Assembly: GCF_030518195.1 (NCBI RefSeq)
Contig: NZ_JAULSC010000002.1
Span: forward strand, 186,001 to 250,000
Direction of reading: 5' to 3'
Origin: Nocardioides cremeus
GTDB lineage: Bacteria; Actinomycetota; Actinomycetes; Propionibacteriales; Nocardioidaceae
Length of the DNA: 64,000 nt
In this document: one piece after another, positions 19,873-28,603 of the stretch
Numbering within the stretch: position 1 is the first letter of the stretch
Layout of the letters: every line of letters starts with the position of its first letter
Translations under genes and position numbers: made by a program
Notes under the pieces: model-generated
What the model saw: only the letters and a program-made list of their open reading frames with translations
Told to the model about the DNA's origin: nothing
Database searches by the model: none

Positions 19873-20738
19873 GCACCCGCGCGCCGGCGCGCCCCGACCG
19901 TCCCGACCGTCCCGGCCGTCCCCACCGCGCCGCCGCCGTACCGCTGGGGCGCCGCTCCGGGCTGGTGCTGGCGCTCGCCTCGGTCGCGGGCCTGATGATG
20001 CTGGTCTGGCCGCTGCTGCTGCGGGTGCCCGAGGGCACCCGCGTCGACCCGCCGTTCCTGTTCCTGGCGCTGCTGCCGATCGTGGTGGCCGTCGTGCTCG
20101 CCGAGGTCAGCGAGGGCGGTCTCGACGCGAGGGTGCTGGCGGTCCTGGGGGTGCTCAGCGCCGTCAACGCCCTGGCCCGCGCCATCTCCCCGGGCATCGC
20201 CGGGGTCGAGCTGGTCTTCTTCCTGCTCGTGCTGGGCGGGCGCGTCTTCGGGCCGGGCTTCGGCTTCGTGCTGGGCTGCACCAGCCTCTTCGCCTCGGCG
20301 CTGGTCACCGCCGGCGTCGGCCCGTGGCTGCCCTACCAGATGCTGGTGGCGGCCTGGGTGGGCATGTTCGCGGGGCTGCTGCCGCGGCGCCCGCGCGGGC
20401 GCGGCGAGATCGCGATGCTCGTGGTCTACGGGATCGTGGCGGCCTACCTCTTCGGCGCGCTGATGAACCTCTCGGGCTGGCCCTTCATCCTGGGTGTCGC
20501 GGTGCCGGGCCACGAGGGCGACCTGAGCTACGTCGCCGGGGCGCCGGTGCTCGAGAACCTGCAGCGCTTCGGGGTCTACACGCTGCTGACCTCGACCGGC
20601 GGCTGGGACACCCTGCGCGCCGTCACCAACAGCGCCGCGATCGTGCTGCTGGGCCCCTCGATCCTCGCGGTCCTGCGTCGCGCGGCCCGGCGGGCGACCG
20701 TGACGGGCGTCGTGGCGGGGGTCAGGGACGGATCCTGA
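19869..20738 (+). CDS. ECF transporter substrate-specific (S) component, predicted cobalamin
   Basis: 289 aa, GTG start overlapping the ATPase stop. After a Pro/Arg-rich cytoplasmic tail there are about six membrane helices. The block GRVFGPGFGFVLGCTSLFASAL followed by GVGPWLPYQMLVAAWVGMFAG is the typical S-component helix 3-4 region. A loop with the segment GHEGDLSYVAG lies near the outer face. The riboswitch upstream makes cobalamin or a related corrinoid the likely substrate. It is not an obvious BtuM; some actinobacterial S proteins of this kind are annotated CbrT-like, which I cannot check here. Its 3' end overlaps the convergent lipoprotein gene by 17 bp. Confidence 0.85.
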   Translation: MSTRAPARPDRPDRPGRPHRAAAVPLGRRSGLVLALASVAGLMMLVWPLLLRVPEGTRVDPPFLFLALLPIVVAVVLAEVSEGGLDARVLAVLGVLSAVNALARAISPGIAGVELVFFLLVLGGRVFGPGFGFVLGCTSLFASALVTAGVGPWLPYQMLVAAWVGMFAGLLPRRPRGRGEIAMLVVYGIVAAYLFGALMNLSGWPFILGVAVPGHEGDLSYVAGAPVLENLQRFGVYTLLTSTGGWDTLRAVTNSAAIVLLGPSILAVLRRAARRATVTGVVAGVRDGS

Positions 20739-21921
20739 GGATCTTGTCGTCGCCCGGGCCCGGGTCGCCGCGGCCGTCGCGGTTGCTGGTCGTCACCCAC
20801 AGCGACCCGTCGGGCGCCTGCGCGACGCTGCGCATCCGGCCGTGCTCGCCGACCAGGTACGCCGTCGCCTCGCCGGCGCGGCGACCGTCGGCGCCGACCT
20901 CGACGCGCCACAGCCGCTCGCCCTGCAGCGCGCCGAGCCACAGGTGGCCGCCGGCCAGCGCCAGGCCCGACGGCGATGCCTCGCCGGTGCCCCAGGTGAC
21001 CTGCGGGTCGACGTAGCGCTGCTGGTCGCCGACGCCCTCGACGGCCGGCCAGCCGTGGTCCTGGCCGCCGTCGATGCGGTTGAGCTCGTCGGCGGTGCTG
21101 TCACCGAACTCCGAGGCCCACAGCTGGTCGCCGACGAACGCGAGGCCCTGCACGTTGCGGTGCCCGGAGGAGAAGACGGGGCTGTCGGGGCGCGGGTTGC
21201 CGGGGGCCGGCTCGCCGTCGGTGGTGATCCGCAGGATCTTGCCGCCGAGGCTGTCGGGGTCGGGGGCCCGGGAGGGCTCGCCGGCGTCGCCGGTGGAGAC
21301 GTAGAGGTGGCCGTCCGGCCCGAAGAGCAGCCGGCCGCCGTCGTGGATGAAGCCGTTGGGGATGCCGGTCAGCACCGGCTCGGTATCGCCGAGCCGCGCT
21401 CCCTGCAGCCGCGCCCGCACCACCCGGTTGTCCTCGGCGGTGCTGACGTAGAGGTAGAGCAGCCGGTCGTCGTCGAAGTCGGGGGAGACCGCCACCCCGA
21501 GCAGGCCGGCCTCGCCCTGGGCCACCCGCTCCTCGACGGTGCCCGCCACCACCACGCGGTGCTGCTCCCCGCGCAGCAGCAGCACCCGGCCGCTGTCGCG
21601 CTCGGTGACCACCGCGTCGCCGTCGGGCAGGAAGTCCAGGCCCCAGGGCACCGACAGCCCGGTGGCCACGGTGCCGAGCAGCCGCGGGTCGCGGTCGGCC
21701 GGGGTCAGCGTCGCCCCCGGGGCCCGCGAGGGGGACGCGGTCGGGTTGGTGGTCGGGCTGGTGGTCGGGCTCATGGTCGGGGTGGCCGGCAGCGGGGTGG
21801 CGTCGGGGGTCGTCTCGAGGATCCGCACGTCGGTGCTGTTGCCCTCGTCGAGGCAACCGCCGAGCAGCAGGGCACCCACCAGCGCGCCTACCAGGGCGAG
21901 GGCGGGGCGGCGCCGGCTCAT
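20722..21921 (-). CDS. PQQ-dependent sugar dehydrogenase-like (GSDH) lipoprotein
   Basis: 399 aa. A signal peptide ends in lipobox LLGGC (about C23), then a Thr/Pro/Ser-rich linker of short repeats. From about residue 80 it is a six-bladed propeller of the glucose/sorbosone dehydrogenase family: VPWGLDFLPDGDAVVTERD, GLLGVAVSPDF, GRLLFGPDGHLYVSTGDAG, GHRNVQGLAF and DHGWPAVEG are the characteristic blocks. It acts outside the membrane as an aldose-sugar dehydrogenase if PQQ is available; no pqq genes are in the window. ATG start. It overlaps the upstream hydrolase by 4 bp and runs tail-to-tail into EcfS. Confidence 0.9.
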   Translation of the reverse strand: MSRRRPALALVGALVGALLLGGCLDEGNSTDVRILETTPDATPLPATPTMSPTTSPTTNPTASPSRAPGATLTPADRDPRLLGTVATGLSVPWGLDFLPDGDAVVTERDSGRVLLLRGEQHRVVVAGTVEERVAQGEAGLLGVAVSPDFDDDRLLYLYVSTAEDNRVVRARLQGARLGDTEPVLTGIPNGFIHDGGRLLFGPDGHLYVSTGDAGEPSRAPDPDSLGGKILRITTDGEPAPGNPRPDSPVFSSGHRNVQGLAFVGDQLWASEFGDSTADELNRIDGGQDHGWPAVEGVGDQQRYVDPQVTWGTGEASPSGLALAGGHLWLGALQGERLWRVEVGADGRRAGEATAYLVGEHGRMRSVAQAPDGSLWVTTSNRDGRGDPGPGDDKILRIRP

Positions 21922-22829
21922 CCGACCCGCTCGAGCAGCTCGAGCAGCAGGCGGTGCACCTCGTCGGGCTGCTCCAGCGACAGGAAGTGGGTGCCGGGCA
22001 GCTCGTGGTAGGTCGCGCCCGGCACCCGCTCGGCCGCACTGGCCATGTCGCGTGCACCGGCCAGCACGTCGTACGTGCCGGCGACGAAGGCCGCCGGCAC
22101 CTGCAGGTGGCGCAGCGAGACCCGGGCGTGCTCGGAGGTGTGCAGGGCGAGGTGGAAGTACCAGTCGAGCGGGGTGGAGAGGAACTCGCGCACCGCCAGC
22201 GCCGCCATCTCGGGGTCGCGCACCGGCAGCATGAAGCCGCTGTGGCTCAGCGCCGCGATCGTCAGCGGCCCCACGGGCAGCCGCCTCGTGACGGGGCTCA
22301 GCAGGCAGCCGGCGTGCTTGGCGGCGCGGGCGGTGTTGACCGTGAGCAGCCGCGCGAGCGGGCGCGGCACCCGCAGCGGCGCCAGCATGGTGGCGAAGGT
22401 GTCACCGGGCACCCCGGCGACGGCGAAGAGTCCGCTGACCCGCTCGGGGTGGCGCAGCGCGAGCTCGAACATCGTGTTGACGCCCATCGACCAGCCCATC
22501 AGCACCGCCCGGTCGATGCCGAAGTGGTCCATCACCGACAGGCCGTCGTCGACGACGTCCTCGATGCGGCAGTGCGAGCGGTCGCGGGGCCGCTCGGAGC
22601 CGCCGACGCCCCGGTGGTGCCAGGAGACCACGCGCACCCCGCAGTCGGGGTCGAGCAGCGCCGGCCAGGCGTAGGCGTTGGTGCCGAGGCCGTTGCACAG
22701 CACCACGGTGGGGCCGTCGATGACGCCGTCGGGGTCGTTGGTCCAGGCCCGCAGGCGCGTCCCGTCGTCGGAGAGCACCTCGTCGAAGGCGAGCGCGGGC
22801 GTCGAGGTGCGGGCCTGGGAGGTCGGCAT
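21918..22829 (-). CDS. Alpha/beta hydrolase
   Basis: 303 aa, cytoplasmic. Nucleophile elbow GWSMG (about S121), oxyanion segment LCNGLGTNAYAW, and catalytic His in GTHFLSLEQP near the C-terminus; AGTYDVLAGA probably supplies the acid. Substrate unknown; lengths and motifs fit esterases or haloperoxidase-like hydrolases of actinobacteria. A CACAAT hexamer 7 nt before the ATG suggests a leaderless mRNA. The stop overlaps the start of the GSDH lipoprotein, so the two share a transcript. Confidence 0.88.
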   Translation of the reverse strand: MPTSQARTSTPALAFDEVLSDDGTRLRAWTNDPDGVIDGPTVVLCNGLGTNAYAWPALLDPDCGVRVVSWHHRGVGGSERPRDRSHCRIEDVVDDGLSVMDHFGIDRAVLMGWSMGVNTMFELALRHPERVSGLFAVAGVPGDTFATMLAPLRVPRPLARLLTVNTARAAKHAGCLLSPVTRRLPVGPLTIAALSHSGFMLPVRDPEMAALAVREFLSTPLDWYFHLALHTSEHARVSLRHLQVPAAFVAGTYDVLAGARDMASAAERVPGATYHELPGTHFLSLEQPDEVHRLLLELLERVG

Positions 22830-22836
22830 GGCGCCG

Positions 22837-22842
22837 ATTGTG
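22837..22842 (-). promoter_or_regulatory. Candidate -10 of the hydrolase-lipoprotein operon
   Basis: CACAAT on the minus strand, 7 nt before the ATG at 22829; no Shine-Dalgarno sequence. Confidence 0.35.
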
Positions 22843-22871
22843 CCGCACCGGCGGTGCGGCCGGGCGCAGGA

Positions 22872-23105
22872 TCAGAGGTGCTGGGCGCGCGGCTGGGCCG
22901 TGGCGTGCGGCTGGCCGTGCCGGCGGGCGGCCGAGAGCTCCTCGAGGTAGTGCTCGACCTCGTAGCGCTCCACGCGCCGTCGGGCCGCCTCGGTGCTGGC
23001 CACCATGGCGTTGTGCTGGGCCCGCTGCTGGGCGGCGACCGGCCAGCGCCGGGCAGCCCCGGCCAGGCCGAGGACGGGCAGGACAGCGCGGCGTGCCAGG
23101 GACAT
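22872..23105 (-). CDS. Small hypothetical protein, 77 aa
   Basis: Not recognised. From the ATG at 23105, with GGAG 9 nt upstream, it reads MSLARRAVLPVLGLAG, a short amphipathic or weakly hydrophobic start, then a helical Arg/Glu/Ala-rich body (RRRVERYEVEHYLEEL) and a His/Gln-rich tail. Codon use is consistent with a coding frame. It stands alone between the hydrolase and EamA genes. An extension to 23180 exists but lacks a better start. Confidence 0.5.
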   Translation of the reverse strand: MSLARRAVLPVLGLAGAARRWPVAAQQRAQHNAMVASTEAARRRVERYEVEHYLEELSAARRHGQPHATAQPRAQHL

Positions 23106-23233
23106 CAGGGGGCTCCAGTGGTTGGACGACGTCGCTGAATCTAGGACGCTCCGGTGTCGCTGGGGAGTCCGTGGCGTCACCGCAGCGTGAACAAGCAGGT
23201 CAGCGGCCGGTTGCCCGTCTCAGCCCGGAGGGC

Positions 23234-24112
23234 TCAGTCGACGACCGGGACAGCGGGACGCCGGGAGCGGGTGGCGCCGATGCTGGCCAGCACCACGCAC
23301 GCGACGGCGGCGTACTGCACCGGGCCGAGCAGCTCGCCCAGTACGACGATGCCGGCCAGTGCGGCGGCCGCCGGCTCGAGGCTCATCAGGATGCCGAAGA
23401 CGGCCGGGCGCAGGCTGCGCAGCGCCACCAGCTCGCAGCTGTAGGGGATCACCGACGACAACAGGCCCACCGCGGCGCCGATGAGCAGCACCCGGGGGTC
23501 GAGCAGGTCGCTGCCGCCGGTGCCGACCGCGAAGGGCATCAGCAGCAGCGCCGCCACCGCGCTGGCCAGCACCAGGCCGTCGACGCCCTGCCAGTGCCGC
23601 CCGGTCTCCGCGCTGAGCAGGATGTAGGCCGCCCAGGCGGCGCCGGCCAGCAGCGCGAACCCGACCCCGGCCCAGTTCACGTCGGCGCCGTCGAGGCCCA
23701 GCAGCGCCACCCCGACCCCGGCCAGCCCCACCCACACCAGGTCGCGGGCGCGCCGCGAGCCCAGCACCGCCAGGCTCAGCGGGCCGATGAACTCGATGGT
23801 CACCGCGACCCCGAGCGGGATCCGGGCGAAGGACTGGTAGATCGCCCAGTTCATCAGGCCCAGGCTCAGCCCGAAGGCCACGACCACGGCCCAGTCGCGG
23901 TGGCTGCGACCACGCAGCCGCGGGCGCACCACGAGCGCCAGCACCAGCACGCTCGAGGCCAGCCGCAGCCACACCATGGTGGTGGGGCCGATCTCGTCGA
24001 AGATCGACTTCGCGACGCTGGCGCCGAGCTGCACCGAGGCGATCCCGATGAGCACCAGCCAGACCGGTGACACGGCCCGTGTGAGGGGCGACGATGAGTT
24101 CGGGCCGAGCAC
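23234..24112 (-). CDS. EamA/RhtA-family drug/metabolite exporter
   Basis: 292-aa inner-membrane protein with ten predicted helices arranged as two EamA repeats. Typical pieces are VWLRLASSVLVLALVVRPR, GLMNWAIYQSFARIPLGVAV, TIEFIGPLSLAVLGSRR and, in the second half, SSVIPYSCELVALRSLRP and FGILMSLEPAAAALAG. These resemble RhtA, a threonine/homoserine exporter, but the substrate is not fixed by sequence. A GTG start is chosen at 24112 because TACATT lies exactly 6 nt before it. It is divergent from the BNR-repeat gene. Confidence 0.9.
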   Translation of the reverse strand: MLGPNSSSPLTRAVSPVWLVLIGIASVQLGASVAKSIFDEIGPTTMVWLRLASSVLVLALVVRPRLRGRSHRDWAVVVAFGLSLGLMNWAIYQSFARIPLGVAVTIEFIGPLSLAVLGSRRARDLVWVGLAGVGVALLGLDGADVNWAGVGFALLAGAAWAAYILLSAETGRHWQGVDGLVLASAVAALLLMPFAVGTGGSDLLDPRVLLIGAAVGLLSSVIPYSCELVALRSLRPAVFGILMSLEPAAAALAGIVVLGELLGPVQYAAVACVVLASIGATRSRRPAVPVVD

Positions 24113-24118
24113 GCGGTC

Positions 24119-24124
24119 AATGTA
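24119..24124 (-). promoter_or_regulatory. Candidate -10 of the EamA gene
   Basis: TACATT on the minus strand, 6 nt before the GTG start, which supports that start and a leaderless transcript. Confidence 0.4.
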
Positions 24125-24154
24125 CGGGTGGGCCGCCGAGGAGAGGACAGCGAC

Positions 24155-25264
24155 ATGGCGCAGGAGACGCAGGGCAGGACGGTGCTGATGGTGGGCACCC
24201 GCAAGGGCCTGTGGGTCGGGGAGTCCGACGCGCGCCGCGAGGAGTGGTCCTTCACCGGGCCGCACCACGACATGCAGGAGGTCTACTCCTGCCTGGTCGA
24301 CACCCGGGTGCGCGACGCGCAGGGCCGGCCGCGGCTGCTGGCGGGCGCCTCGTCGACCTGGTTCGGCCCGCAGGTGCAGGTCTCCGACGACCTGGGGGCC
24401 ACCTGGCGCCCGGGCAAGGCGCCGCCGGTCTTCCCCGGCGACGTCGACGCCTCGGTCGACCGGGTCTGGCAGCTGGCGCCGGGCAGCGAGCCGGGCGTCG
24501 TCTGGGCGGGCACCGAACCGGGCGCGGTCTTCCGCTCCCGCGACGACGGCGAGACCTGGGACCTCGAGCGCGCCCTGTGGGACCACCCGCACCGGCCGCG
24601 CTGGTCGGAGGGCTTCGGCGGCCAGGCCTTCCACACCGTGCTGCCGCACCCCACCGACCCCGGCTCGGCCGTGGTCGCGCTGTCCACCGGCGGGGTCTAC
24701 CGCACCACCGACGACGGGGCGTCGTGGGAGCCGCGCAACGTCGGCATCCGCGCCGAGTTCCTGCCCGAGGGCGAGCAGTACCCCGAGTTCGGCCAGTGCG
24801 TCCACAAGGTCGCGCGCCACCCCTCCCGCCCCGAGCGGCTCTACGCCCAGAACCACGGCGGGGTCTACCGCTCCGACGACGAGGGCGGCAGCTGGACCTC
24901 GATCGCCGCCGGCCTGCCGGCCGACTTCGGCTTCCCCGTCGTGGTGCACCCCCACGAGCCCGACACGGCCTACGTCTTCCCGCTGGGCGGCGCCGGCGGG
25001 CGCTACCCGCCCGACGGGCGGGCCCGGGTGTGGTGCTCGCGCGACGCCGGGGAGAGCTGGGAGGCGCTGGGGGAGGGCCTGCCCGACGGGTTCTTCGTCG
25101 GGGTGCTGCGCGACGCCATGACCAGCGACGACCACGCCGAGGCCGGGCTCTACCTCGGCGCCCGCAACGGCACCGTGTGGGCCTCGGCCGACGCCGGGAG
25201 GACCTGGCGCCTGGCGGTGGCCGACCTGCCCGACGTGGTCTGCGTGCGCGCCGCCTCGTTCTAG
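24155..25264 (+). CDS. BNR/sialidase-type beta-propeller protein (exo-alpha-sialidase-like)
   Basis: 369 aa with repeated Asp-box-like motifs SxDxGxTW: VSDDLGATWRPG, RSRDDGETWDLE, RTTDDGASWEPR, RSDDEGGSWTSI, CSRDAGESWEAL and ASADAGRTWRLA. These mark the turns of a propeller of the photosystem assembly/sialidase/WD40-like class. The N-terminus (TVLMVGTRKGLWVGESD) has no signal peptide, so it is cytoplasmic. Sialidase catalytic residues are not evident, and the role is unknown. ATG 24155 is preceded by GAGAGGA; an in-frame ATG at 24128 is less likely. Confidence 0.82.
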   Translation: MAQETQGRTVLMVGTRKGLWVGESDARREEWSFTGPHHDMQEVYSCLVDTRVRDAQGRPRLLAGASSTWFGPQVQVSDDLGATWRPGKAPPVFPGDVDASVDRVWQLAPGSEPGVVWAGTEPGAVFRSRDDGETWDLERALWDHPHRPRWSEGFGGQAFHTVLPHPTDPGSAVVALSTGGVYRTTDDGASWEPRNVGIRAEFLPEGEQYPEFGQCVHKVARHPSRPERLYAQNHGGVYRSDDEGGSWTSIAAGLPADFGFPVVVHPHEPDTAYVFPLGGAGGRYPPDGRARVWCSRDAGESWEALGEGLPDGFFVGVLRDAMTSDDHAEAGLYLGARNGTVWASADAGRTWRLAVADLPDVVCVRAASF

Positions 25265-25293
25265 CCCTGCTCGTAGCGTCGTTCCAGCCGCCG

Positions 25294-27795
25294 CTACAGC
25301 GTGGCGGCCGGCACGCCGGCGGTGATCCTGCTGCCGTCGGCGCGGGTGCCGCCGAGCTGGGGGCGGTCGTCGAGCGGGTGTGGCAGCCGGGTGCCGCGGG
25401 CGTCGAGCCGCACCACGAGCGCACGGTCCGCGTCGACCTCGTGCTCGTGGCCGCGCACCGTGATGCAGACCGGTCCCGTCCCGTCGAGCACCGAGACGCA
25501 CAGCCGGTCGGGGCGCACCTCCAGCGCCAGCCGGTGCCCCTGCCAGCGCAGCGTGCAGCGCAGCACCGGGAAGGCGTCGGGCAGCCGCGGGTCGAAGGAG
25601 AGCCGGCCACCGTGGTCGCGCATGCCGGCGAAGCCGTTGACAAGCGCCGCCCACACCCCGCCCGCCGACGCGACGTGCAGGCCGTCGTCGGTGTTGCCGT
25701 GCAGGTTGGCCAGGTCGACGTGCAGGGCCTGGCGGAAGTAGCCCCAGGCGGCGTCGGCGTAGCCGACCTCGGCCGCGACCACCGACTGGACCACGGCCGA
25801 CAGGGTCGAGTCTCCGGTGGTGATCGGGTCGTAGTACTCGAAGTCGGCGCGCTTCTCCTCCTCGGTGAAGCGGTCGCCCTGCAGGAACAGCGCCAGCACC
25901 ACGTCGGCCTGCTTGAGCACCTGGAAGCGGTAGATGACCAGCGGGTGGTAGTGCAGCAGCAGCGGGCGCAGCGAGTCCGGGGTCTCGGAGAGGTCCCACA
26001 CCTCGCGGTCGAGGAACGCGTCGTCCTGCGGGTGGATGCCCAGGCCCTCGTCGAAGGGGATGTGCATCCCGGCCGCGCAGCGCGCCCACTCCTCGACCTC
26101 GGCGTCGTCGAGCTCGAGCCGGGCCCGCACCTGCTCGAAGTCCTCGGGGTGGTCGCGGCGCACGGTCTCGACGGCGGCCACGGCCTGCTCGAGGTTGTAG
26201 CGGGCCATCACGTTGGTGAACAGGTTGTTGTTGACGACCGTCGTGTACTCGTCGGGCCCGGTGACGCCGTGGATGTGGAAGGACGGCGTGCCGTTGCTGC
26301 GCCAGAAGCCGAGGTCGACCCACATCCGCGAGGTCTCGACGAGCATGTCGATGCCGTCGCGCACCAGGAAGCCCACGTCGCCCGAGGCGGCGACGTACTG
26401 CATCAGCGCGTGCGCCACGTCGGCGTCGATGTGCACCTGGGCGGTGCCCGCGGCGTAGTAGGCCGAGGCCTCCTCGCCGTTGATGGTCCGCCACGGGTAG
26501 AGCGCGCCGCTCTGGGCCATCTCGCGGGCCCGGTGCCGGGCCGAGGGCAGCATCCGGCTGCGGAAGTGCAGCAGGTTCCGCGCCAGGTGCGGCTGGGTGT
26601 AGGTGAGGAACGGCGCGACGTAGATCTCGCTGTCCCAGAAGTAGTGCCCCTCGTAGCCCGAGCCGGTGACGCCCTTGGCGGGCACGCCCTGCTGGTCGGC
26701 GCGGGCGCTCGCTTGGGCCAGGGAGAAGAGGTTGAACCGGATCGCCTGCTGGACGGCGATCTCCTCGTCGGAGGCGTCGGGCTCGGTGACCTCGACGTCG
26801 GCGGCCGACCAGAAGTCGGCGTACCAGTCGCGCTGCTCGTCGAGGTAGTGGTCGAGGCCGTGGTGGCGGGCCCGGTCGAGGGTGCGCTCGCAGCGGTCGG
26901 CGAGCTCGCGCACCGGCACGCCGCGCGAGGTGTGGTAGGCCACCACCTTCTGCAGCCGCACCGGGTTGCCCTCGGTCGCCTCGACCCGGAAGACCATCTT
27001 GGCCAGGTCCTGCTCGGCGCTGCGCACGACCTCGCTGGGGTCGTCGGTGGTGAGGGTGTGGTCGGCGGCGACCGCGATGGTCATCCGGGAGTTGGCACAG
27101 CTGTAGCCGAGCTCCATGCGCTGCTGGTGGGCCGAGTGCAGGCGCGGCACCAGCACCCGGTCCTCGAACGCGGCGGCCTTGCGGGGGTCGACGCCCTCGC
27201 CCATCGCGGCACGCGGGTCGTGGTACTCGTCGGTGCCGTCCTGGCGGTTGAGCAGCTGCGAGGAGATGGTGATCGGGGCGTCGCCCTCGAGCATGGTCAC
27301 CGTCAGGCCGAGCAGCGCGAGGTGGCGCTGGGTCATCGACACCATCCGCGTCGACTCCACCTTGACCCGCTTGCCCGACGGGGTGCGCCAGACCAGCGAG
27401 CGGCGCAGCACGCCGTCGCGGAAGTCCAGGGAGCGCTCGTAGCGCTCGAGGTCGGCGGTGCCGAGGATGAGGGGCTCGTCGTCGACGTAGAGCTTCATCA
27501 GCTTGGCGTCGGGGACGTTGACGATCGTCTGCCCGGTCTGGGCGAAGCCGACGGCGGCCTCGGCGTGGCGGATCGGCCAGGTCTCGTGGAAGCCGTTGAC
27601 GAAGGTGCCGTGCGCGTGCGCGTCGCGCCCCTCCTCGGGGTTGCCGCGCATGCCGAGGTAGCCGTTGGCCACCGCGAAGAGGGTCTCGGTGACGCCGAGG
27701 TCCTCGGGACGGTGCGAGCGCTCGACCAGCCGCCACGGGTGCACCGGGAAGCGGCCCCGGTTCATCGGGTCCTCGGTGACGAAGCGGCGGGTCAC
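25294..27795 (-). CDS. Glycoside hydrolase family 65 disaccharide phosphorylase
   Basis: 833 aa. GH65 enzymes split maltose, trehalose, kojibiose or nigerose with phosphate, giving beta-glucose 1-phosphate. The N-terminal beta-sandwich is followed by the (alpha/alpha)6 barrel. The catalytic general acid lies in HGVTGPDEYTT, and YEGHYFWDSEIYVAPF and QADVVLALFLQGD are family blocks. The chosen GTG overlaps the stop of the HAD gene (GTGA); an ATG 10 codons downstream is possible. Pairing with a beta-phosphoglucomutase-like HAD protein is the classic layout for feeding beta-G1P into glycolysis. Sugar specificity cannot be read here. Confidence 0.93.
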   Translation of the reverse strand: MTRRFVTEDPMNRGRFPVHPWRLVERSHRPEDLGVTETLFAVANGYLGMRGNPEEGRDAHAHGTFVNGFHETWPIRHAEAAVGFAQTGQTIVNVPDAKLMKLYVDDEPLILGTADLERYERSLDFRDGVLRRSLVWRTPSGKRVKVESTRMVSMTQRHLALLGLTVTMLEGDAPITISSQLLNRQDGTDEYHDPRAAMGEGVDPRKAAAFEDRVLVPRLHSAHQQRMELGYSCANSRMTIAVAADHTLTTDDPSEVVRSAEQDLAKMVFRVEATEGNPVRLQKVVAYHTSRGVPVRELADRCERTLDRARHHGLDHYLDEQRDWYADFWSAADVEVTEPDASDEEIAVQQAIRFNLFSLAQASARADQQGVPAKGVTGSGYEGHYFWDSEIYVAPFLTYTQPHLARNLLHFRSRMLPSARHRAREMAQSGALYPWRTINGEEASAYYAAGTAQVHIDADVAHALMQYVAASGDVGFLVRDGIDMLVETSRMWVDLGFWRSNGTPSFHIHGVTGPDEYTTVVNNNLFTNVMARYNLEQAVAAVETVRRDHPEDFEQVRARLELDDAEVEEWARCAAGMHIPFDEGLGIHPQDDAFLDREVWDLSETPDSLRPLLLHYHPLVIYRFQVLKQADVVLALFLQGDRFTEEEKRADFEYYDPITTGDSTLSAVVQSVVAAEVGYADAAWGYFRQALHVDLANLHGNTDDGLHVASAGGVWAALVNGFAGMRDHGGRLSFDPRLPDAFPVLRCTLRWQGHRLALEVRPDRLCVSVLDGTGPVCITVRGHEHEVDADRALVVRLDARGTRLPHPLDDRPQLGGTRADGSRITAGVPAATL

Positions 27796-28511
27796 GCGAC
27801 CGGGCCCGGGAGCAGCTCGGCGAGGTCGGCCACGACGAGGTCGGCCCCGGCCCCGGTCAGCGTCTCGACGCCGGCGCCACGGTCGACGCCGACCACCAGC
27901 GCGAAGCCGCCGGCCGCGCCGGCGCGCACGCCCGACACAGCGTCCTCGAAGACCACCGAGCGCGCCACGTCGGCGCCCAGCTCGCGGGCGGCGTGCACGA
28001 AGGTGTCGGGCTCGGGCTTGCCCGGCAGGCCCAGCTCGGTGGCCACGGCGCCGCTGACCACGGTGCCGAACCGGTCGGCCAGGCCCGCGGCCTCGAGCAC
28101 GGCCGGGGCGTTGGCCGAGGAGGAGACGACGCCCAGCGGCATCCCGAGCTCGCGCAGGTGGTCGAGCAGCGCCACCGATCCCGGGTAGGCCTCGACGCCG
28201 TCGCGGGCCAGCACCGCGTTGAACGCCTCGTTCTTGCGGTCGCCGAGCTCGCGGACCCGCTCCTCGGACAGCTCGATGCCGCGCGAGGTGAGGAAGTCGC
28301 GCACGCCGTCGTAGCGGGGCTTGCCGTCGACGTGGGCGAAGTAGTCGGCCTCGGTGTAGGGCGAGCGGTCGGTCGCCGCGCCGTCGTAGGAGCCCAGGAA
28401 GGCGTTGAACATGTCGGCCCAGGCCCTCATGTGCACCTCGGCAGTCGGCGTGATGACGCCGTCGAGGTCGAGCAGCACGGCGTCGTGGTCGGTCCAGTTC
28501 ACGGTCGTCAC
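27792..28511 (-). CDS. HAD-family beta-phosphoglucomutase-like protein
   Basis: 239 aa, cytoplasmic. HAD motif I is LLDLDGVIT (nucleophile and acid Asp pair), motif II VVSSSAN, motif III Lys in GLPGKPEPDTF, motif IV VFEDAVSGVRAG. The cap insertion after motif I suits beta-phosphoglucomutases. It is expected to convert beta-G1P from the downstream GH65 enzyme into glucose 6-phosphate. GTG start at 28511 with TAGCCT 6 nt upstream. The stop overlaps the GH65 start. Confidence 0.9.
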   Translation of the reverse strand: MTTVNWTDHDAVLLDLDGVITPTAEVHMRAWADMFNAFLGSYDGAATDRSPYTEADYFAHVDGKPRYDGVRDFLTSRGIELSEERVRELGDRKNEAFNAVLARDGVEAYPGSVALLDHLRELGMPLGVVSSSANAPAVLEAAGLADRFGTVVSGAVATELGLPGKPEPDTFVHAARELGADVARSVVFEDAVSGVRAGAAGGFALVVGVDRGAGVETLTGAGADLVVADLAELLPGPVA

Positions 28512-28517
28512 CCCACG

Positions 28518-28523
28518 AGGCTA
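28518..28523 (-). promoter_or_regulatory. Candidate -10 of the HAD-GH65 operon
   Basis: TAGCCT on the minus strand, 6 nt before the GTG at 28511; no Shine-Dalgarno sequence. Confidence 0.45.
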
Positions 28524-28591
28524 GGGCCCTTTGCGCCCCGACGCAGATCGACACCGTGAGACGCCGCCCCGAGTGCGACGACGGTCACGGA

Positions 28592-28597
28592 TAGCCT
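28592..28597 (+). promoter_or_regulatory. Candidate -10 of ilvD
   Basis: TAGCCT lies 6 nt before the ATG. The same spacing is found at several other genes here; a leaderless mRNA is likely. Confidence 0.5.
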
Positions 28598-28603
28598 GGT
28601 TCC

